Below, one piece after another: positions 18,676 through 28,588 of a stretch of DNA of 64,000 bases (the stretch's first letter is position 1; each line of letters opens with the position of its first letter). Source of the stretch: Streptococcus sp. oral taxon 058 str. F0407 (GTDB taxonomy: Bacteria; Bacillota; Bacilli; Lactobacillales; Streptococcaceae); NCBI RefSeq assembly GCF_000235485.1, contig NZ_JH378888.1, forward strand, positions 433,491-497,490, given 5' to 3'. The notes below the pieces were generated by a model that saw only the letters and a program-made list of their open reading frames with translations, was not told the DNA's origin and did not search any database. The position numbers and the translations under genes are program-made.

Positions 18676-18704
18676 AGTGTAAACCATTTTTCTATAGCTG
18701 TCAA
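18676..18704 (-). promoter_or_regulatory. topA promoter
   Basis: Minus strand: -35 TTGACA (18699-18704), 17-base spacer, -10 TACACT (18676-18681), 36 bases from the GTG start. Confidence 0.7.
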
Positions 18705-18757
18705 GACCTAAGTCCTATATATAGAAGAAAAGTTTATCTGAGGGAACAAATTTCTCC

Positions 18758-19606
18758 TTAAAATTCAAACTCTGCTAGTACATCTTGCCCACTTGTGACC
18801 AGTTTTGCTCCCTCTTGGATCAAGTGGTGACAGCCATCTGAATGGCCATCAAGAATGTTCCCTGGAATGGCAAAAACATCGCGTCCTTCTTCCATTGCAC
18901 GCTCACAGGTGATGAGACTGCCCGAACGCATCCTTGCCTCTGCTACAATAACCCCACGACAAAGTCCTGCTATGATACGATTTCGAGCTGGAAAATGAAA
19001 TTTCAGAGGTTGCTCGCCAGGTCCATATTCACTGAGAACCAGATGGTCGTTGCCGATATAGTCTTGCAAACGTTTATTGGCTTTAGGATAAAATACATCC
19101 AATCCTGTTCCAATCACAGCAATCGTTTTTCCACCATTTTGGAGTGCAGCCATATGGGCAGCGGTATCAATTCCTTTGGCTAAACCACTGACCACGATTA
19201 ACTCGTTTTCCAAACCTTGAATAACTTTCTGAACCGACTTAGCTCCTTGGCTCGAACAAGAACGACTCCCCACAACAGCAACCTTTGGAAATTTCAATAA
19301 GTCTAGATTTCCTTTATAAAACAAAAGAGCTGGAGGGTCATAAATCTCACTCAAATCCCAAGGATAACAGTCGTCTAAAATGGAGAAAGATGGAAATTTT
19401 TGAAACTCCTTCTCCAACTGTGCATCATCTATCTGGAAATAGCGTTCCATAAAGACAGCAGGATTGCGGCAACCAGAGATTTCAGCAATATCACCTAGCA
19501 AGAGCTCCTGATCTACGGTCTCGTCATATTCAAGAACAGTTAAGATCTGTTGATTGGTTAGCCCAGCTTTGCGAAATTTATAGATTTCATAGTTATCAAT
19601 TTTCAT
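18758..19606 (-). CDS. dprA: DNA processing protein DprA (competence)
   Basis: Loads RecA on incoming single-stranded DNA during transformation and, in pneumococcus, helps shut off competence. With the ATG at 19606 (GGAG upstream) it has 282 residues, as in pneumococcus; an upstream in-frame extension to 19687 crosses the combox and a terminator and is not coding. An N-terminal helical domain (1-85) is followed by the Rossmann core: VAVVGSRSCSSQGAKSV (about 109-125), SGLAKGIDTAAH (about 140-151), VIGTGLDVFYPKAN, FPARNRIIAGL and AEARMRSGSLITCE. The gene is monocistronic and controlled by the competence sigma factor (see combox). Confidence 0.96.
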   Translation of the reverse strand: MKIDNYEIYKFRKAGLTNQQILTVLEYDETVDQELLLGDIAEISGCRNPAVFMERYFQIDDAQLEKEFQKFPSFSILDDCYPWDLSEIYDPPALLFYKGNLDLLKFPKVAVVGSRSCSSQGAKSVQKVIQGLENELIVVSGLAKGIDTAAHMAALQNGGKTIAVIGTGLDVFYPKANKRLQDYIGNDHLVLSEYGPGEQPLKFHFPARNRIIAGLCRGVIVAEARMRSGSLITCERAMEEGRDVFAIPGNILDGHSDGCHHLIQEGAKLVTSGQDVLAEFEF

Positions 19607-19639
19607 AAGAAACTCCATTTCTTTTACTACTCTCTTATC

Positions 19640-19647
19640 TATTCGTA
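19640..19647 (-). promoter_or_regulatory. Combox (cin-box) for the competence sigma factor ComX
   Basis: Exact TACGAATA on the minus strand, preceded by a T-rich run and ending 34 bases before the dprA ATG. This octamer replaces the -10 in late competence promoters. No SigA-type promoter is evident between the upstream terminator and dprA. Confidence 0.9.
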
Positions 19648-19655
19648 AAAAAATA

Positions 19656-19684
19656 AAAAGAAGATCAGTTGATCTTCTTTTTTT
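19656..19684 (-). terminator. Second terminator ahead of dprA
   Basis: A 9-bp palindrome AAGAAGATC/GATCTTCTT with A- and T-runs on both sides. On the minus strand it lies between the lepA terminator and the dprA combox, 8 bases before the combox, and would block read-through into dprA. Confidence 0.75.
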
Positions 19685-19731
19685 CATTTATTCCGCTTTT
19701 GTATGTGATAACTTGGTTCATCAAAAACATA

Positions 19732-19760
19732 AAAACTCTTGAGAAATCTTCAAGAGTTTT
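19732..19760 (-). terminator. lepA terminator
   Basis: Hairpin AAAACTCTTGA/TCAAGAGTTTT directly downstream of the lepA stop; the minus-strand end runs into five Ts. Confidence 0.75.
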
Positions 19761-19771
19761 GTTTTTTATTT

Positions 19772-21595
19772 CTATTCTTCATCCATGCTCAAGACGCTGA
19801 GGAAGGCTTCTTGTGGAACTTCCACTGATCCGATAGCCTTCATGCGTTTCTTACCAGCTTTTTGTTTTTCAAGGAGTTTGCGTTTACGAGAAACGTCACC
19901 ACCATAACACTTGGCAAGTACGTTTTTACGAAGGGCCTTGATATCAGTACGAGCCACAATCTTGTGTCCAATGGCTGCCTGAATTGGCACCTCAAACTGT
20001 TGACGAGGGATGATCTTCTTGAGCTTATCAACGATGAGTTTTCCACGTTCATAGGCAAAGTCCTTGTGAACTATAAAGCTAAGGGCATCAACCTTGTCTC
20101 CATTGAGAAGAATGTCCATTTTGACCAGCCTAGATGGACGGTACTCTGACAATTCATAGTCAAAACTTGCATAACCACGAGTCGAAGACTTAAGCTTATC
20201 AAAGAAGTCAAATACAATTTCAGCAAGTGGAATTTGATAGATGACATTGACACGATTATCATCAATATAGTCCATGGTTACAAAGTCCCCACGCTTGCGC
20301 TGAGCTAGTTCCATCACTGCTCCGACAAACTCCTGCGGTACCATGATTTGCGCCTTGACATACGGCTCCTCGATGGTCGCAATCTTAGTTGGGTCTGGGA
20401 ATTCTGATGGATTTGATACATCCATAGATTCACCGTCAGTCTGGTTAACCTTGTAGATAACAGACGGAGCTGTCATGATGAGATCGATGTTAAACTCGCG
20501 CTCTAAACGCTCTTGGATAACATCCATATGAAGAAGACCGAGGAAACCACAACGGAAACCAAATCCAAGCGCCTGAGATGTTTCTGGTTCAAACTGCAAG
20601 CTGGCATCGTTGAGTTGCAATTTTTCAAGGGCTTCACGAAGGTCATTGTACTTGTTTGATTCGATTGGATAAAGACCCGCAAAGACCATAGGGTTCATTT
20701 GCTTGTAGCCATCAAGTGGTTCTGCTGCAGGATTGCTTGCTAGGGTCACTGTATCTCCGACACGCGTGTCTTGAACCGTCTTGATAGAAGCCGCAATATA
20801 ACCAACATCACCAGTCGCAAGGAAATCACGCCCTACTGCTTTCGGTGTGAAAATTCCGACCTCAGTCACATCAAAGGTCTTGCCATTGCTCATGAGCTGA
20901 ATCTTATCGCCAGGTTTGACTACCCCATCCATGACACGAACTTGGAGAATAACCCCACGGTAAGCATCATAGACAGAGTCGAAAATCAAGGCCTTGAGGG
21001 GCGCCGTCACATCACCAGTTGGGGCTGGGACTTTTTCCACGATTTGCTCGAGGATTTCTTCGATACCAATACCAGCCTTGGCAGAAGCCAAAACTGCTTC
21101 ACTGGCATCCAGTCCAATGACATCCTCAATCTCCGTACGAACGCGCTCAGGATCGGCTGCTGGTAGGTCAATCTTGTTAATAACTGGAAGGATTTCCAAA
21201 TCATTGTCCAAGGCAAGATAAACGTTGGCAAGTGTTTGAGCCTCAATCCCTTGGGCGGCATCGACCACCAAAATCGCCCCTTCACAGGCAGCTAGAGAAC
21301 GCGACACTTCATAGGTAAAGTCCACGTGTCCAGGCGTGTCAATCAAGTGGAAGATATAGGTCTCCCCATCTTTAGCAGTGTAATTGAGCTCGATGGCATT
21401 AAGTTTGATGGTAATCCCACGTTCCCGTTCTAGGTCCATACTATCCAGAAGCTGAGCCTGCATTTCACGACTAGAAACCGTCTCAGTCGCCTCCAAAATG
21501 CGGTCCGCCAGCGTTGACTTCCCGTGGTCAATGTGGGCGATAATAGAGAAGTTGCGGATCTTCTCCTGTCGTTTTTTCAATTCTTCTAAATTCAT
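19772..21595 (-). CDS. lepA: Elongation factor 4 (LepA), ribosomal back-translocase GTPase
   Basis: The 607-residue protein is full length. The G-domain has [14 protein letters not shown] (about 20-33), the switch [18 protein letters not shown] and [10 protein letters not shown]. Domains II-V follow, and the LepA-specific C-terminal domain ends with [20 protein letters not shown], rich in basic residues for tRNA/ribosome contact. Start supported by AAAGGAAG. Confidence 0.97.
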   Translation of the reverse strand: MNLEELKKRQEKIRNFSIIAHIDHGKSTLADRILEATETVSSREMQAQLLDSMDLERERGITIKLNAIELNYTAKDGETYIFHLIDTPGHVDFTYEVSRSLAACEGAILVVDAAQGIEAQTLANVYLALDNDLEILPVINKIDLPAADPERVRTEIEDVIGLDASEAVLASAKAGIGIEEILEQIVEKVPAPTGDVTAPLKALIFDSVYDAYRGVILQVRVMDGVVKPGDKIQLMSNGKTFDVTEVGIFTPKAVGRDFLATGDVGYIAASIKTVQDTRVGDTVTLASNPAAEPLDGYKQMNPMVFAGLYPIESNKYNDLREALEKLQLNDASLQFEPETSQALGFGFRCGFLGLLHMDVIQERLEREFNIDLIMTAPSVIYKVNQTDGESMDVSNPSEFPDPTKIATIEEPYVKAQIMVPQEFVGAVMELAQRKRGDFVTMDYIDDNRVNVIYQIPLAEIVFDFFDKLKSSTRGYASFDYELSEYRPSRLVKMDILLNGDKVDALSFIVHKDFAYERGKLIVDKLKKIIPRQQFEVPIQAAIGHKIVARTDIKALRKNVLAKCYGGDVSRKRKLLEKQKAGKKRMKAIGSVEVPQEAFLSVLSMDEE

Positions 21596-21623
21596 GATTC
21601 TCTTCCTTTCAGGGTATCTATTT

Positions 21624-21652
21624 ATTATAAATTGTTTTTAACATTTTGACAA
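21624..21652 (-). promoter_or_regulatory. lepA promoter
   Basis: Minus strand: -35 TTGTCA (21647-21652), 17-base spacer, -10 TATAAT (21624-21629). Confidence 0.7.
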
Positions 21653-21673
21653 GACCATACCCTGCTAGGAGTA

Positions 21674-22402
21674 CTAATCTTCGGCAATGAAGCCATCATT
21701 TTCGATAAAGTGGTGTTCTGTCATTCCTTGGTCAGTAAAGACAATCCCATGCAAGACACCACCATAAACAGCTCCTCCATCCATGCCAATCTTGCCATCA
21801 TCTGTTACCCAAAGCTCAGCAGTACCTCGGTCTTGCTTCAGCAAACCATAAACTGGTGTATGCCCAAAGACAATGGTTTTTCCAGTATGATTTTCAGCTT
21901 CGTGGAATGGTTTTCTGAGCCAGACTTTCTTGTAATCAGTTGTTTCATGCCAATCATCCAAGGTCAAGTCAATACCCGCATGAACAAAGATATACTTGTC
22001 TGTCTCTACCACAAATGGCATTTGACGAATAAATTCGACCAAGTCTGCCGCTTCTGTCGCAACCCGTTTGGCATCTTCTACGCTATCAACTGGTGCATCC
22101 AAGGGACGACCTAAAATAGAGTTAATGGTTGTATCTCCACCATTGCGACGATAGTGGTCATAGCTTTCCTCAGGATTTTCCAACCAAGTCAGAAACATGT
22201 ACTCATGGTTTCCTGATAGACAGATAGCTCCATGATTGTCCACCAAGTCCTTGACCATTTCTAGAACATGGCGACTATCTTCACCTCGGTCAATCAAATC
22301 CCCTAGAAAAAGCAACTGGGTGTGACCATCCCATGTTTTGAGAAGGTCTTCCAGCATACCTGCTTTTCCATGGACATCTCCAATTACATAATAATCTGTC
22401 AT
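21674..22402 (-). CDS. Calcineurin-like metallophosphoesterase
   Basis: The 242-residue protein has the full PPP-type metal motifs: GDVHGKAG (8-15), GDLIDRG (about 34-40), GNHEYMF (about 65-71) and later HAGI and GHTPVYG. It resembles bacterial serine/threonine phosphatases and diadenosine tetraphosphatases (PrpE/ApaH-like); the substrate cannot be told. The start follows the recN stop without a gap, and the ribosome site lies inside recN, so the two are coupled. Confidence 0.85.
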   Translation of the reverse strand: MTDYYVIGDVHGKAGMLEDLLKTWDGHTQLLFLGDLIDRGEDSRHVLEMVKDLVDNHGAICLSGNHEYMFLTWLENPEESYDHYRRNGGDTTINSILGRPLDAPVDSVEDAKRVATEAADLVEFIRQMPFVVETDKYIFVHAGIDLTLDDWHETTDYKKVWLRKPFHEAENHTGKTIVFGHTPVYGLLKQDRGTAELWVTDDGKIGMDGGAVYGGVLHGIVFTDQGMTEHHFIENDGFIAED

Positions 22403-24070
22403 TTATTTCTCCTTCTTTTGCAATAATTCTCTGGCTTGGGTAAGGGCTGCTTCTATTACATTCTCTCCTGCTAACATCTTAGCAACTTCCTCTACTCGCT
22501 CTTCTAAAGTCAAGAGACGAACCGTCGAAACAGTTGAATGTTCGTCACTAATCTTTTCAATAAAGAACTGGTAGTCTGCAATCGCAATCACTTGTGGTAA
22601 GTGAGAAATAGCTAAAACCTGACCATGCTGGCCAATCTTATGAATCTTTTGAGCGATGGCTTGGGCAACACGACCTGAGACTCCTGTATCCACCTCATCA
22701 AAGACAATACTGGTCTTACATTCCTTACGAGAAAAAGCAGAACTTATGGCTAGCATGAGACGAGATAATTCCCCACCAGACGCTACCTTGACCAAGGGTT
22801 TAAAGTCTTCACCAGGGTTGGTTGAAATGTAAAACTCGACCATTTCATTTCCTTCACGACTGAATTTGCCCTTACTAAAGCGAACCTGAAACTGTGCCTT
22901 TTCCATATATAGGTCTTGCAGTTCTTGCTTAATCTCTGCTTCGAGCTGCTGGGCCAAGTCATGGCGAGCAGATGCAAGCTGACCTGCCAAGTCGACAAGA
23001 GTTACTTCCAATTTCTTAAGTTCTGCTTCCATGTCTTCGGAAGAAAGGTTATTTCCAGTCAGGAGATTGTACTCATCCGTAATCTTAGCAAAGTAAAGCA
23101 AGACCTCATCCACAGTCCCACCATACTTACGTGTGATCGTGTTGAGCAAGTCTAAGCGATTTTCAACCTGCATGAGGCGATTGCCATCAAAATCTAAATC
23201 TTCAATGATATCTTCCAAACGCTTGGTAATATCTTCTAAAACATAGTAGGTCTCTGATAGAGAACTTGAAATTTCACGGTATTCAGGGTCGTATTCTTCA
23301 ACACTTTCCATGTCATTCATGGCGGAACGGACATTTGCTAGGCTGGAGAATTCCTCATTGTCCAACATAGTGTAGGCATTTGTCAAGGTATCCGCTATAT
23401 TCTTGTGATTGAGGAGTTTATCTCGTTCTTGGTTGAGAGTGACATCTTCCCCAGCTTGCAAGTTTACCGCCTCAATCTCTGCCATTTGAAATTCTAACAT
23501 CTCAATGCGAGACTTGTGTTCTTGCTGATTTTTCTTGACTTCAAGAACTTGTTTCCGCATTTTGCGGTAGGTGTCAAAGCTTGTCTGATAGGCTTGTTTC
23601 AACTCCAAAAATGCTGCATCACCAAATTCATCCAACATTTGGATATGAAGTTGTGGACGCATTAACTCTTCTTGGTCATGTTGACCATGAATATCGACAA
23701 GATGCTGGCCGATTGCACGCAAGACAGAAAGATTGACCATCTGGCCATTTACACGACTGACACTTCGTCCGTTTTGGAGAATTTCTCGGCGGATGATAAT
23801 CTCATCCCCCAGTTCCAAGCCTTGCTCCTCAAAGAGTTCTTGGAGAGAACGGCTGTTTTCAACCGAGAAAAGTCCCTCAATCTCAGCCTTGGGAGCACCA
23901 TGCCGAATGATATCTGTAGTCGCTCTAGCTCCTAACATCATGTTCATGGCATCGATGATAATTGATTTACCAGCACCTGTTTCTCCAGTTAAGCCTGTCA
24001 TGCCTTTTTCAAAATTTAGCGAAATCGCCTCTATAATGGCAAAGTTTTTTATTGAAATTTCAAGTAACAT
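22403..24070 (-). CDS. recN: DNA repair ATPase RecN
   Basis: SMC-like protein of double-strand break repair. 555 residues. Walker A GETGAGKSII (about 30-39) sits in the N-terminal head. Two long coiled-coil arms follow (about 150-370). The C-terminal head carries the ABC signature SGGELSRLMLAI and Walker B VFDEVDTGVSGRVA. In the run argR-recN, as in many Firmicutes. Confidence 0.96.
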   Translation of the reverse strand: MLLEISIKNFAIIEAISLNFEKGMTGLTGETGAGKSIIIDAMNMMLGARATTDIIRHGAPKAEIEGLFSVENSRSLQELFEEQGLELGDEIIIRREILQNGRSVSRVNGQMVNLSVLRAIGQHLVDIHGQHDQEELMRPQLHIQMLDEFGDAAFLELKQAYQTSFDTYRKMRKQVLEVKKNQQEHKSRIEMLEFQMAEIEAVNLQAGEDVTLNQERDKLLNHKNIADTLTNAYTMLDNEEFSSLANVRSAMNDMESVEEYDPEYREISSSLSETYYVLEDITKRLEDIIEDLDFDGNRLMQVENRLDLLNTITRKYGGTVDEVLLYFAKITDEYNLLTGNNLSSEDMEAELKKLEVTLVDLAGQLASARHDLAQQLEAEIKQELQDLYMEKAQFQVRFSKGKFSREGNEMVEFYISTNPGEDFKPLVKVASGGELSRLMLAISSAFSRKECKTSIVFDEVDTGVSGRVAQAIAQKIHKIGQHGQVLAISHLPQVIAIADYQFFIEKISDEHSTVSTVRLLTLEERVEEVAKMLAGENVIEAALTQARELLQKKEK

Positions 24071-24076
24071 ATAAAC

Positions 24077-24508
24077 CTACCAATTTTTTACTTGTTCAAA
24101 CATTTCCTTGGCATCTTCTTCATTTCTCAAGATAATCAAAATTGAGTTGTCGTCTGCCAGACAGTTGAAAATTCTCTCTGAGAAAGTATTCATCAGCTGA
24201 CTCTTGACAAAGGCAGTATTCCCAGGAATGACATCCAGATTGATCATATTGCCCATGCGCTCAGAACCTACTATGTTGTTCTCAGCCAACTGCAAACTTC
24301 TTACAATTGTTTTTGGCAATTCATAGATGTATTTATTGTTCTTCAAGGGAATTTTTACGATGCCCAGTTCCTTAATATCTCGTGACACCGTCGCTTGAGT
24401 GGCAGAGATACCTGCTTCTTTTAAATGCTCAACGATTTCTTCCTGTGTTCCGATTTGGTAATCTGTTACAAATCTTCTAATTTTTTCAAGTCTTTCTTTT
24501 TTATTCAT
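24077..24508 (-). CDS. argR: ArgR/AhrC-family arginine repressor
   Basis: The 143-residue protein has an N-terminal winged helix with the recognition helix SATQATVSRDIKELGIVK (about 35-52) and a C-terminal arginine-binding/hexamer domain with LDVIPGNTAFVKSQL and CLADDNSILIIL. The usual GT(D/E)-type acidic ligand appears as ADDNS. It overlaps the 3' end of tlyA by 8 bases. Streptococci carry several paralogues; the recN-linked copy is usually called ArgR or AhrC. Confidence 0.92.
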   Translation of the reverse strand: MNKKERLEKIRRFVTDYQIGTQEEIVEHLKEAGISATQATVSRDIKELGIVKIPLKNNKYIYELPKTIVRSLQLAENNIVGSERMGNMINLDVIPGNTAFVKSQLMNTFSERIFNCLADDNSILIILRNEEDAKEMFEQVKNW

Positions 24509-25316
24509 CTTTAAATTCTCTATGTGCTCTCTCTACAACTTTTTCTATTTCAGGGGCAACTTGGTTACTTGCTCCCTCTTCCTTTTTCAAATATGCCAGA
24601 AATTCGATGTTTCCATGCCCTCCTTGGATTGGTGAATAGTCTAATCCAAGCACTGAAAAACCTTGTTCAACCGCCATAGCAGTGACAGATTCAAGGACAG
24701 TTTGATGAACCTTGGCATCGCGAATGATTCCATTTTTTCCGATTTGCTCACGGCCTGCCTCAAACTGAGGTTTAACAAGTGCTATCACCTGACCTTGATC
24801 AGCTAAGACGCGGTGCAAGGCAGGCAAAATCAGACTGAGGGAAATGAAACTCACGTCAATACTGGCAAATCTCGGCTCCATTTCGAAATCAGTCTTTTCA
24901 GCATAACGAAAATTAAACTGCTCCATGCTGACAACCCGTGGGTCTTGGCGTAATTTCCAGGCTAACTGATTGGTGCCAACATCCACTGCATAGACAAGCT
25001 CAGCACCATTCTGCAGCATAACATCGGTAAAGCCACCAGTAGAGGCCCCAATATCAATCGTGGTCGCCCCATCCACTGACAAATCAAAAACCTGCAAGGC
25101 CTTTTCCAGTTTCAAACCACCACGGCTGACATACTTGAGTTTTTCACCTTTGAGTTTTAGCTCAGTGTCATCTGGGATTTTCTCTCCTGGTTTATCAAAA
25201 CGCTCCCCATTCAGGACTGCTACGACTAGGCCTGCCATGACACCGCGCTTGGCCTGTTCTCGCGTTTCAAACAAGCCCTGTTTATAAGCTAGTACATCTA
25301 CTCTTTCCTTAGCCAT
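24501..25316 (-). CDS. TlyA-family rRNA methyltransferase
   Basis: The 271-residue protein has an N-terminal S4 RNA-binding domain (about 1-60) and a FtsJ-like Rossmann domain. The SAM-binding motif is TIDIGASTGGFTDVMLQNGA (about 86-105), and the downstream KPQFEAG is typical. Homologues methylate the 2'-OH of 16S/23S rRNA; some are called hemolysins, a role that is doubtful. It overlaps ispA by 8 bases. Confidence 0.9.
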   Translation of the reverse strand: MAKERVDVLAYKQGLFETREQAKRGVMAGLVVAVLNGERFDKPGEKIPDDTELKLKGEKLKYVSRGGLKLEKALQVFDLSVDGATTIDIGASTGGFTDVMLQNGAELVYAVDVGTNQLAWKLRQDPRVVSMEQFNFRYAEKTDFEMEPRFASIDVSFISLSLILPALHRVLADQGQVIALVKPQFEAGREQIGKNGIIRDAKVHQTVLESVTAMAVEQGFSVLGLDYSPIQGGHGNIEFLAYLKKEEGASNQVAPEIEKVVERAHREFKDE

Positions 25317-26184
25317 TGATTCTCAAACTTTCTACTACTTTCACAATCGGCTCTGTTTCAAAGCTGACTTGCTGGGCAATTTCTTCTAATTTAGCTGTGG
25401 CTTGATCCAGAGTTTGATTACAAAAGGCAATGGCCTCCTCCAAACCCAACAAGGCTGGATAGGTTGACTTTTCTGCCTGCAAATCCTTTTGCGGTGTTTT
25501 GCCAATTTCCTCAAAACTAGCCGTCACATCTAACACATCATCCCTGACTTGAAAGGCAAGTCCGATCAATTCACCCACAGTTTTCAGTTTTGCTTGTAAC
25601 TCTGGTGCTAATTCTGCTATGATAGCAGCCGCCTGGAATGGATAGGCTAGTAATTTACCTGTTTTATTGGCATGAATAGTCTGGAGTTCTCCCAAAGACA
25701 AGTGCTGATGTTCACCCTCCATGTCCAGAACCTGCCCGGCCACCATGCCCAAACTACCTGACGCAAGGGATAGGTTGGCAATCAAGTCCACCTTGATCTG
25801 ACTTGGCAAATCTGCCTGCGCTATCAAGGCATAGGGATCTAGGAACAAAGCATCTCCTGCCAAAATTGCCATTGCTTCGCCGAATTTCTTATGATTTGTC
25901 AGGCGTCCCCGACGGTAATCATCGTCATCCATAGCAGGAAGATCATCATGAATCAAGCTACCCGTATGAATCATTTCCAAGGCAGCGGCCACCTGCGCGT
26001 GAGCTGGTTGGATTGCGACGTGCAAGGCTTCCAGAACTTCTAACAAGAGAAAAGGTCGAATACGCTTGCCACCAGCATGAATGGAATAGAGAATAGACTC
26101 TCGTAAACTATAGGCAAACTGCTGGTCTCCATAAAAGTCTTCCAAAGCCGACTCAACAAGAGCTAATTTTTCTTGCTTCTTCAT
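25309..26184 (-). CDS. ispA: Farnesyl diphosphate synthase (short-chain polyprenyl synthetase)
   Basis: The 291-residue protein has the first Asp-rich motif in [18 protein letters not shown] (about 76-93) and the second in [11 protein letters not shown] (about 212-222). The two-residue insertion in the first motif, DDxxxxD, is the bacterial FPP synthase type. FPP feeds undecaprenyl phosphate for wall synthesis. The start overlaps the xseB stop by 4 bases. Confidence 0.93.
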   Translation of the reverse strand: MKKQEKLALVESALEDFYGDQQFAYSLRESILYSIHAGGKRIRPFLLLEVLEALHVAIQPAHAQVAAALEMIHTGSLIHDDLPAMDDDDYRRGRLTNHKKFGEAMAILAGDALFLDPYALIAQADLPSQIKVDLIANLSLASGSLGMVAGQVLDMEGEHQHLSLGELQTIHANKTGKLLAYPFQAAAIIAELAPELQAKLKTVGELIGLAFQVRDDVLDVTASFEEIGKTPQKDLQAEKSTYPALLGLEEAIAFCNQTLDQATAKLEEIAQQVSFETEPIVKVVESLRING

Positions 26185-26393
26185 TCAAAATCACTTTCTG
26201 TTCCGTCTTCTTGCATGACCTTGACCAAGGTTTTTTCAGCCTTATCCAGCGTCGCTTGGAGCTCTTTTGACAAGAGCATTCCCTTTTGGAAAGCAGTAAT
26301 CGCATCTTCCAGAGCAATCTCACCGTTTTCCAAACTTTGGACAATGGTTTCCAGTTCTGCTAGATTTTCCTCAAATTTCTTTTGTTTTGACAT
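26181..26393 (-). CDS. xseB: Exodeoxyribonuclease VII small subunit
   Basis: The 70-residue helical protein has the family core [26 protein letters not shown], followed by a second helix [14 protein letters not shown]. It overlaps xseA by 23 bases and ispA by 4. Confidence 0.95.
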   Translation of the reverse strand: MSKQKKFEENLAELETIVQSLENGEIALEDAITAFQKGMLLSKELQATLDKAEKTLVKVMQEDGTESDFE

Positions 26394-27711
26394 CTTTAAC
26401 CTCTAATTCTACTTGACCGTCTCGCATCAAAAGCGTCACCTGGTCTTTTTTCTTCAAACTCTCAACCGAATCAACAACGGACTCTTCTTTTTTGACAATA
26501 GCATAGCCACGCGCCACGATTCGACTGGTATCCAACATCAGCAAGGCTTCCGAAAGTCGCTTGACCTCAGCAACCTTAGCATCATAAACCAACGCCATTT
26601 GACTACGTAGGAGCTTGTCCAACTGGCCTAGACGGTCTTGATAGCGTTGGATTTTGGTAACGGGTGATAATTGTACCAAACCATGTGTCTTTGCTTGGAC
26701 AACTTGTTTGCTATCAGAAATCCGTGTTCGCAAACTTTGTTTTAATCGCAGTTGCAGTTGATCCAACCGTTGCAAATAGCCGTCATACAAGCGCTCCGGT
26801 TGTCTAAAGATAACAGACTGACTGCATTTTTTCAAAGCTTCTTGTTTCTTAGATAGGACATTTCGGACTGCTGTTGCCATTCGTTTTTCTTGATTTTGCA
26901 AATGGGTCAAGAGATCCAACTTGGTTACAGGCGTTGCCAGTTCTGCCGCAGCTGTTGGTGTCGCCGCTCTGCGATCCGCCACAAAGTCTGCCAAGGTCAC
27001 ATCTGTCTCATGACCCACACTAGAAATGATTGGCAAACGGGATTCAAAAATAGCCCGTACCACAATCTCTTCGTTAAAGGCCCAGAGATCCTCGATAGAA
27101 CCCCCTCCACGACCAATGATGAGGACATCTAGATCCTCACGCTGATTGGCACGAGCGATATTCCGTGCTATTTCCTCCGCAGCTCCATCTCCTTGAACCT
27201 TGGTCGGATAGAGAAGAATATCGACACCTGGAAATCGCCTGCTGACGGTCGTGATAATATCTCGAATAACGGCTCCACTGCGACTGGTTACTACACCAAT
27301 TCTCTTAGAAAATTGGGGCAGAGGTTGCTTGAAGCGTTCTTGAAACAGGCCTTCTTCTGTCAATTTTTTCTTGAGTTGTTCAAACTGAATCGCAAGCGCC
27401 CCAACTCCATCAGGCTCTGCCTTTTCAATGATGATGGAGTAGCTCCCACTTGGTTCATAGACCTGTATACGACCAATCACATTGATTTTCATCCCTTCTT
27501 CCAGGTCGAAGCCTAATTTCTGATAGATCCCTGACCAGATGGTCGCTTGAATGACTGCATGGTCATCTTTTAGGGAGAAATATTGGTGAGTAGGTCGTTT
27601 ACGAAAGTTGGAAACCTGGCCAGTTAAATAGACCCGTTCCAAATAAGGGTCTTTATCGAATTTCATTTTCAGATACTTGGTCAAAGTTGTTACCGATAAA
27701 TACTTTTCCAT
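26371..27711 (-). CDS. xseA: Exodeoxyribonuclease VII large subunit
   Basis: 446 residues from the ATG at 27711; a GTG two codons earlier is also in frame but lies inside the AGGTGG ribosome site. An N-terminal OB fold (about 1-100) is followed by the catalytic domain with [13 protein letters not shown] (about 137-149), [16 protein letters not shown] (about 189-204) and [27 protein letters not shown], then a coiled coil. First gene of the xseA-xseB-ispA-tlyA-argR-recN run. Confidence 0.96.
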   Translation of the reverse strand: MEKYLSVTTLTKYLKMKFDKDPYLERVYLTGQVSNFRKRPTHQYFSLKDDHAVIQATIWSGIYQKLGFDLEEGMKINVIGRIQVYEPSGSYSIIIEKAEPDGVGALAIQFEQLKKKLTEEGLFQERFKQPLPQFSKRIGVVTSRSGAVIRDIITTVSRRFPGVDILLYPTKVQGDGAAEEIARNIARANQREDLDVLIIGRGGGSIEDLWAFNEEIVVRAIFESRLPIISSVGHETDVTLADFVADRRAATPTAAAELATPVTKLDLLTHLQNQEKRMATAVRNVLSKKQEALKKCSQSVIFRQPERLYDGYLQRLDQLQLRLKQSLRTRISDSKQVVQAKTHGLVQLSPVTKIQRYQDRLGQLDKLLRSQMALVYDAKVAEVKRLSEALLMLDTSRIVARGYAIVKKEESVVDSVESLKKKDQVTLLMRDGQVELEVKDVKTKEI

Positions 27712-27743
27712 CTCCACCTACTATTCATTTTCTTGCTTTTCCA

Positions 27744-27756
27744 TGGGTATTATTAT
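27744..27756 (-). promoter_or_regulatory. Extended -10 promoter of the xseA operon
   Basis: Minus strand TGGTATAAT, about 40 bases before the xseA start; no good -35. Between it and xseA lies a seven-codon frame (ATG GAA AAG CAA ... TAG) whose stop touches the xseA ribosome site and whose first three codons equal those of xseA. Confidence 0.45.
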
Positions 27757-27811
27757 ACCAAAAATATGATTAAAAATCTCCTTTTGCATACCGAAACGAA
27801 AGGAAAAATAG

Positions 27812-27833
27812 AAAAAGGAGGCCAAGCCTCCTC
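27812..27833 (-). terminator. udk terminator
   Basis: Minus strand GGAGGCTTGGCCTCC followed by five Ts, 7 bases past the udk stop. Confidence 0.75.
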
Positions 27834-27839
27834 GTCTGA

Positions 27840-28478
27840 TTATTTGCTGTTTCGAGCTTCTTCCAAAATCTTTGCAATCTTGGTCGTCAAAAGGTCGATT
27901 GCCACTGTATTACTGACCCCTTCAGGAATGACGATATCCGCATACCGCTTGGTCGGCTCGATAAACTGGTGGTACATGGGTTTGACCACGCCCAAATACT
28001 GCTCAATAACGCTGTCTAGACTACGGCCACGCTCCTCCATATCACGCTTGATACGACGAATAATGCGCACATCATCATCTGTATCCACAAAAATCTTGAT
28101 ATCCATCAAATCGCGCAGACGCTTGTCCTCCAAGACCAGAATACCCTCAACGATAAAGACATCCTGAGGCTCCTGACGATAGGTCTTGCTACTCCGCGTA
28201 TGCTCTGTATAGTCATAAGTTGGAATGTCCACCGGACGTCCTGCCAACAATTCCTTAATCTGCTCAATCATCAGATCTGTATCAAAGGCAAAAGGATGGT
28301 CGTAGTTGGTTTTGACACGCTCTTGAAAGGTCAAATGAGACTGGTCCTTGTAGTATGAATCATGCTCAATCATAGCAATCTTCTCATCAGGAAAATTCGA
28401 TAAAATGGCTCTTGAAACACTGGTTTTTCCACCACCAGAACCACCTGTCACTCCAATAATAATTGGTCTATTTTGCAT
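27840..28478 (-). CDS. udk: Uridine kinase
   Basis: Phosphorylates uridine and cytidine in pyrimidine salvage. The 212-residue protein has the P-loop [15 protein letters not shown] (about 9-23), the HDSYYKDQ motif (about 39-46), YDHPFAFD and the lid [12 protein letters not shown]. The ribosome site is GGAGG. An extended -10 TGATAGAAT lies 30-38 bases upstream. Confidence 0.96.
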   Translation of the reverse strand: MQNRPIIIGVTGGSGGGKTSVSRAILSNFPDEKIAMIEHDSYYKDQSHLTFQERVKTNYDHPFAFDTDLMIEQIKELLAGRPVDIPTYDYTEHTRSSKTYRQEPQDVFIVEGILVLEDKRLRDLMDIKIFVDTDDDVRIIRRIKRDMEERGRSLDSVIEQYLGVVKPMYHQFIEPTKRYADIVIPEGVSNTVAIDLLTTKIAKILEEARNSK

Positions 28479-28588
28479 GCTATCCTCCGTTTTTTTATCC
28501 GTCGTCTATTCTATCACATTTTTTGTAAAATTTATAGTCTGGTTTGGATAGTTTAGGGGTAACAATTCCATCCCCACACTCAGTTAGA

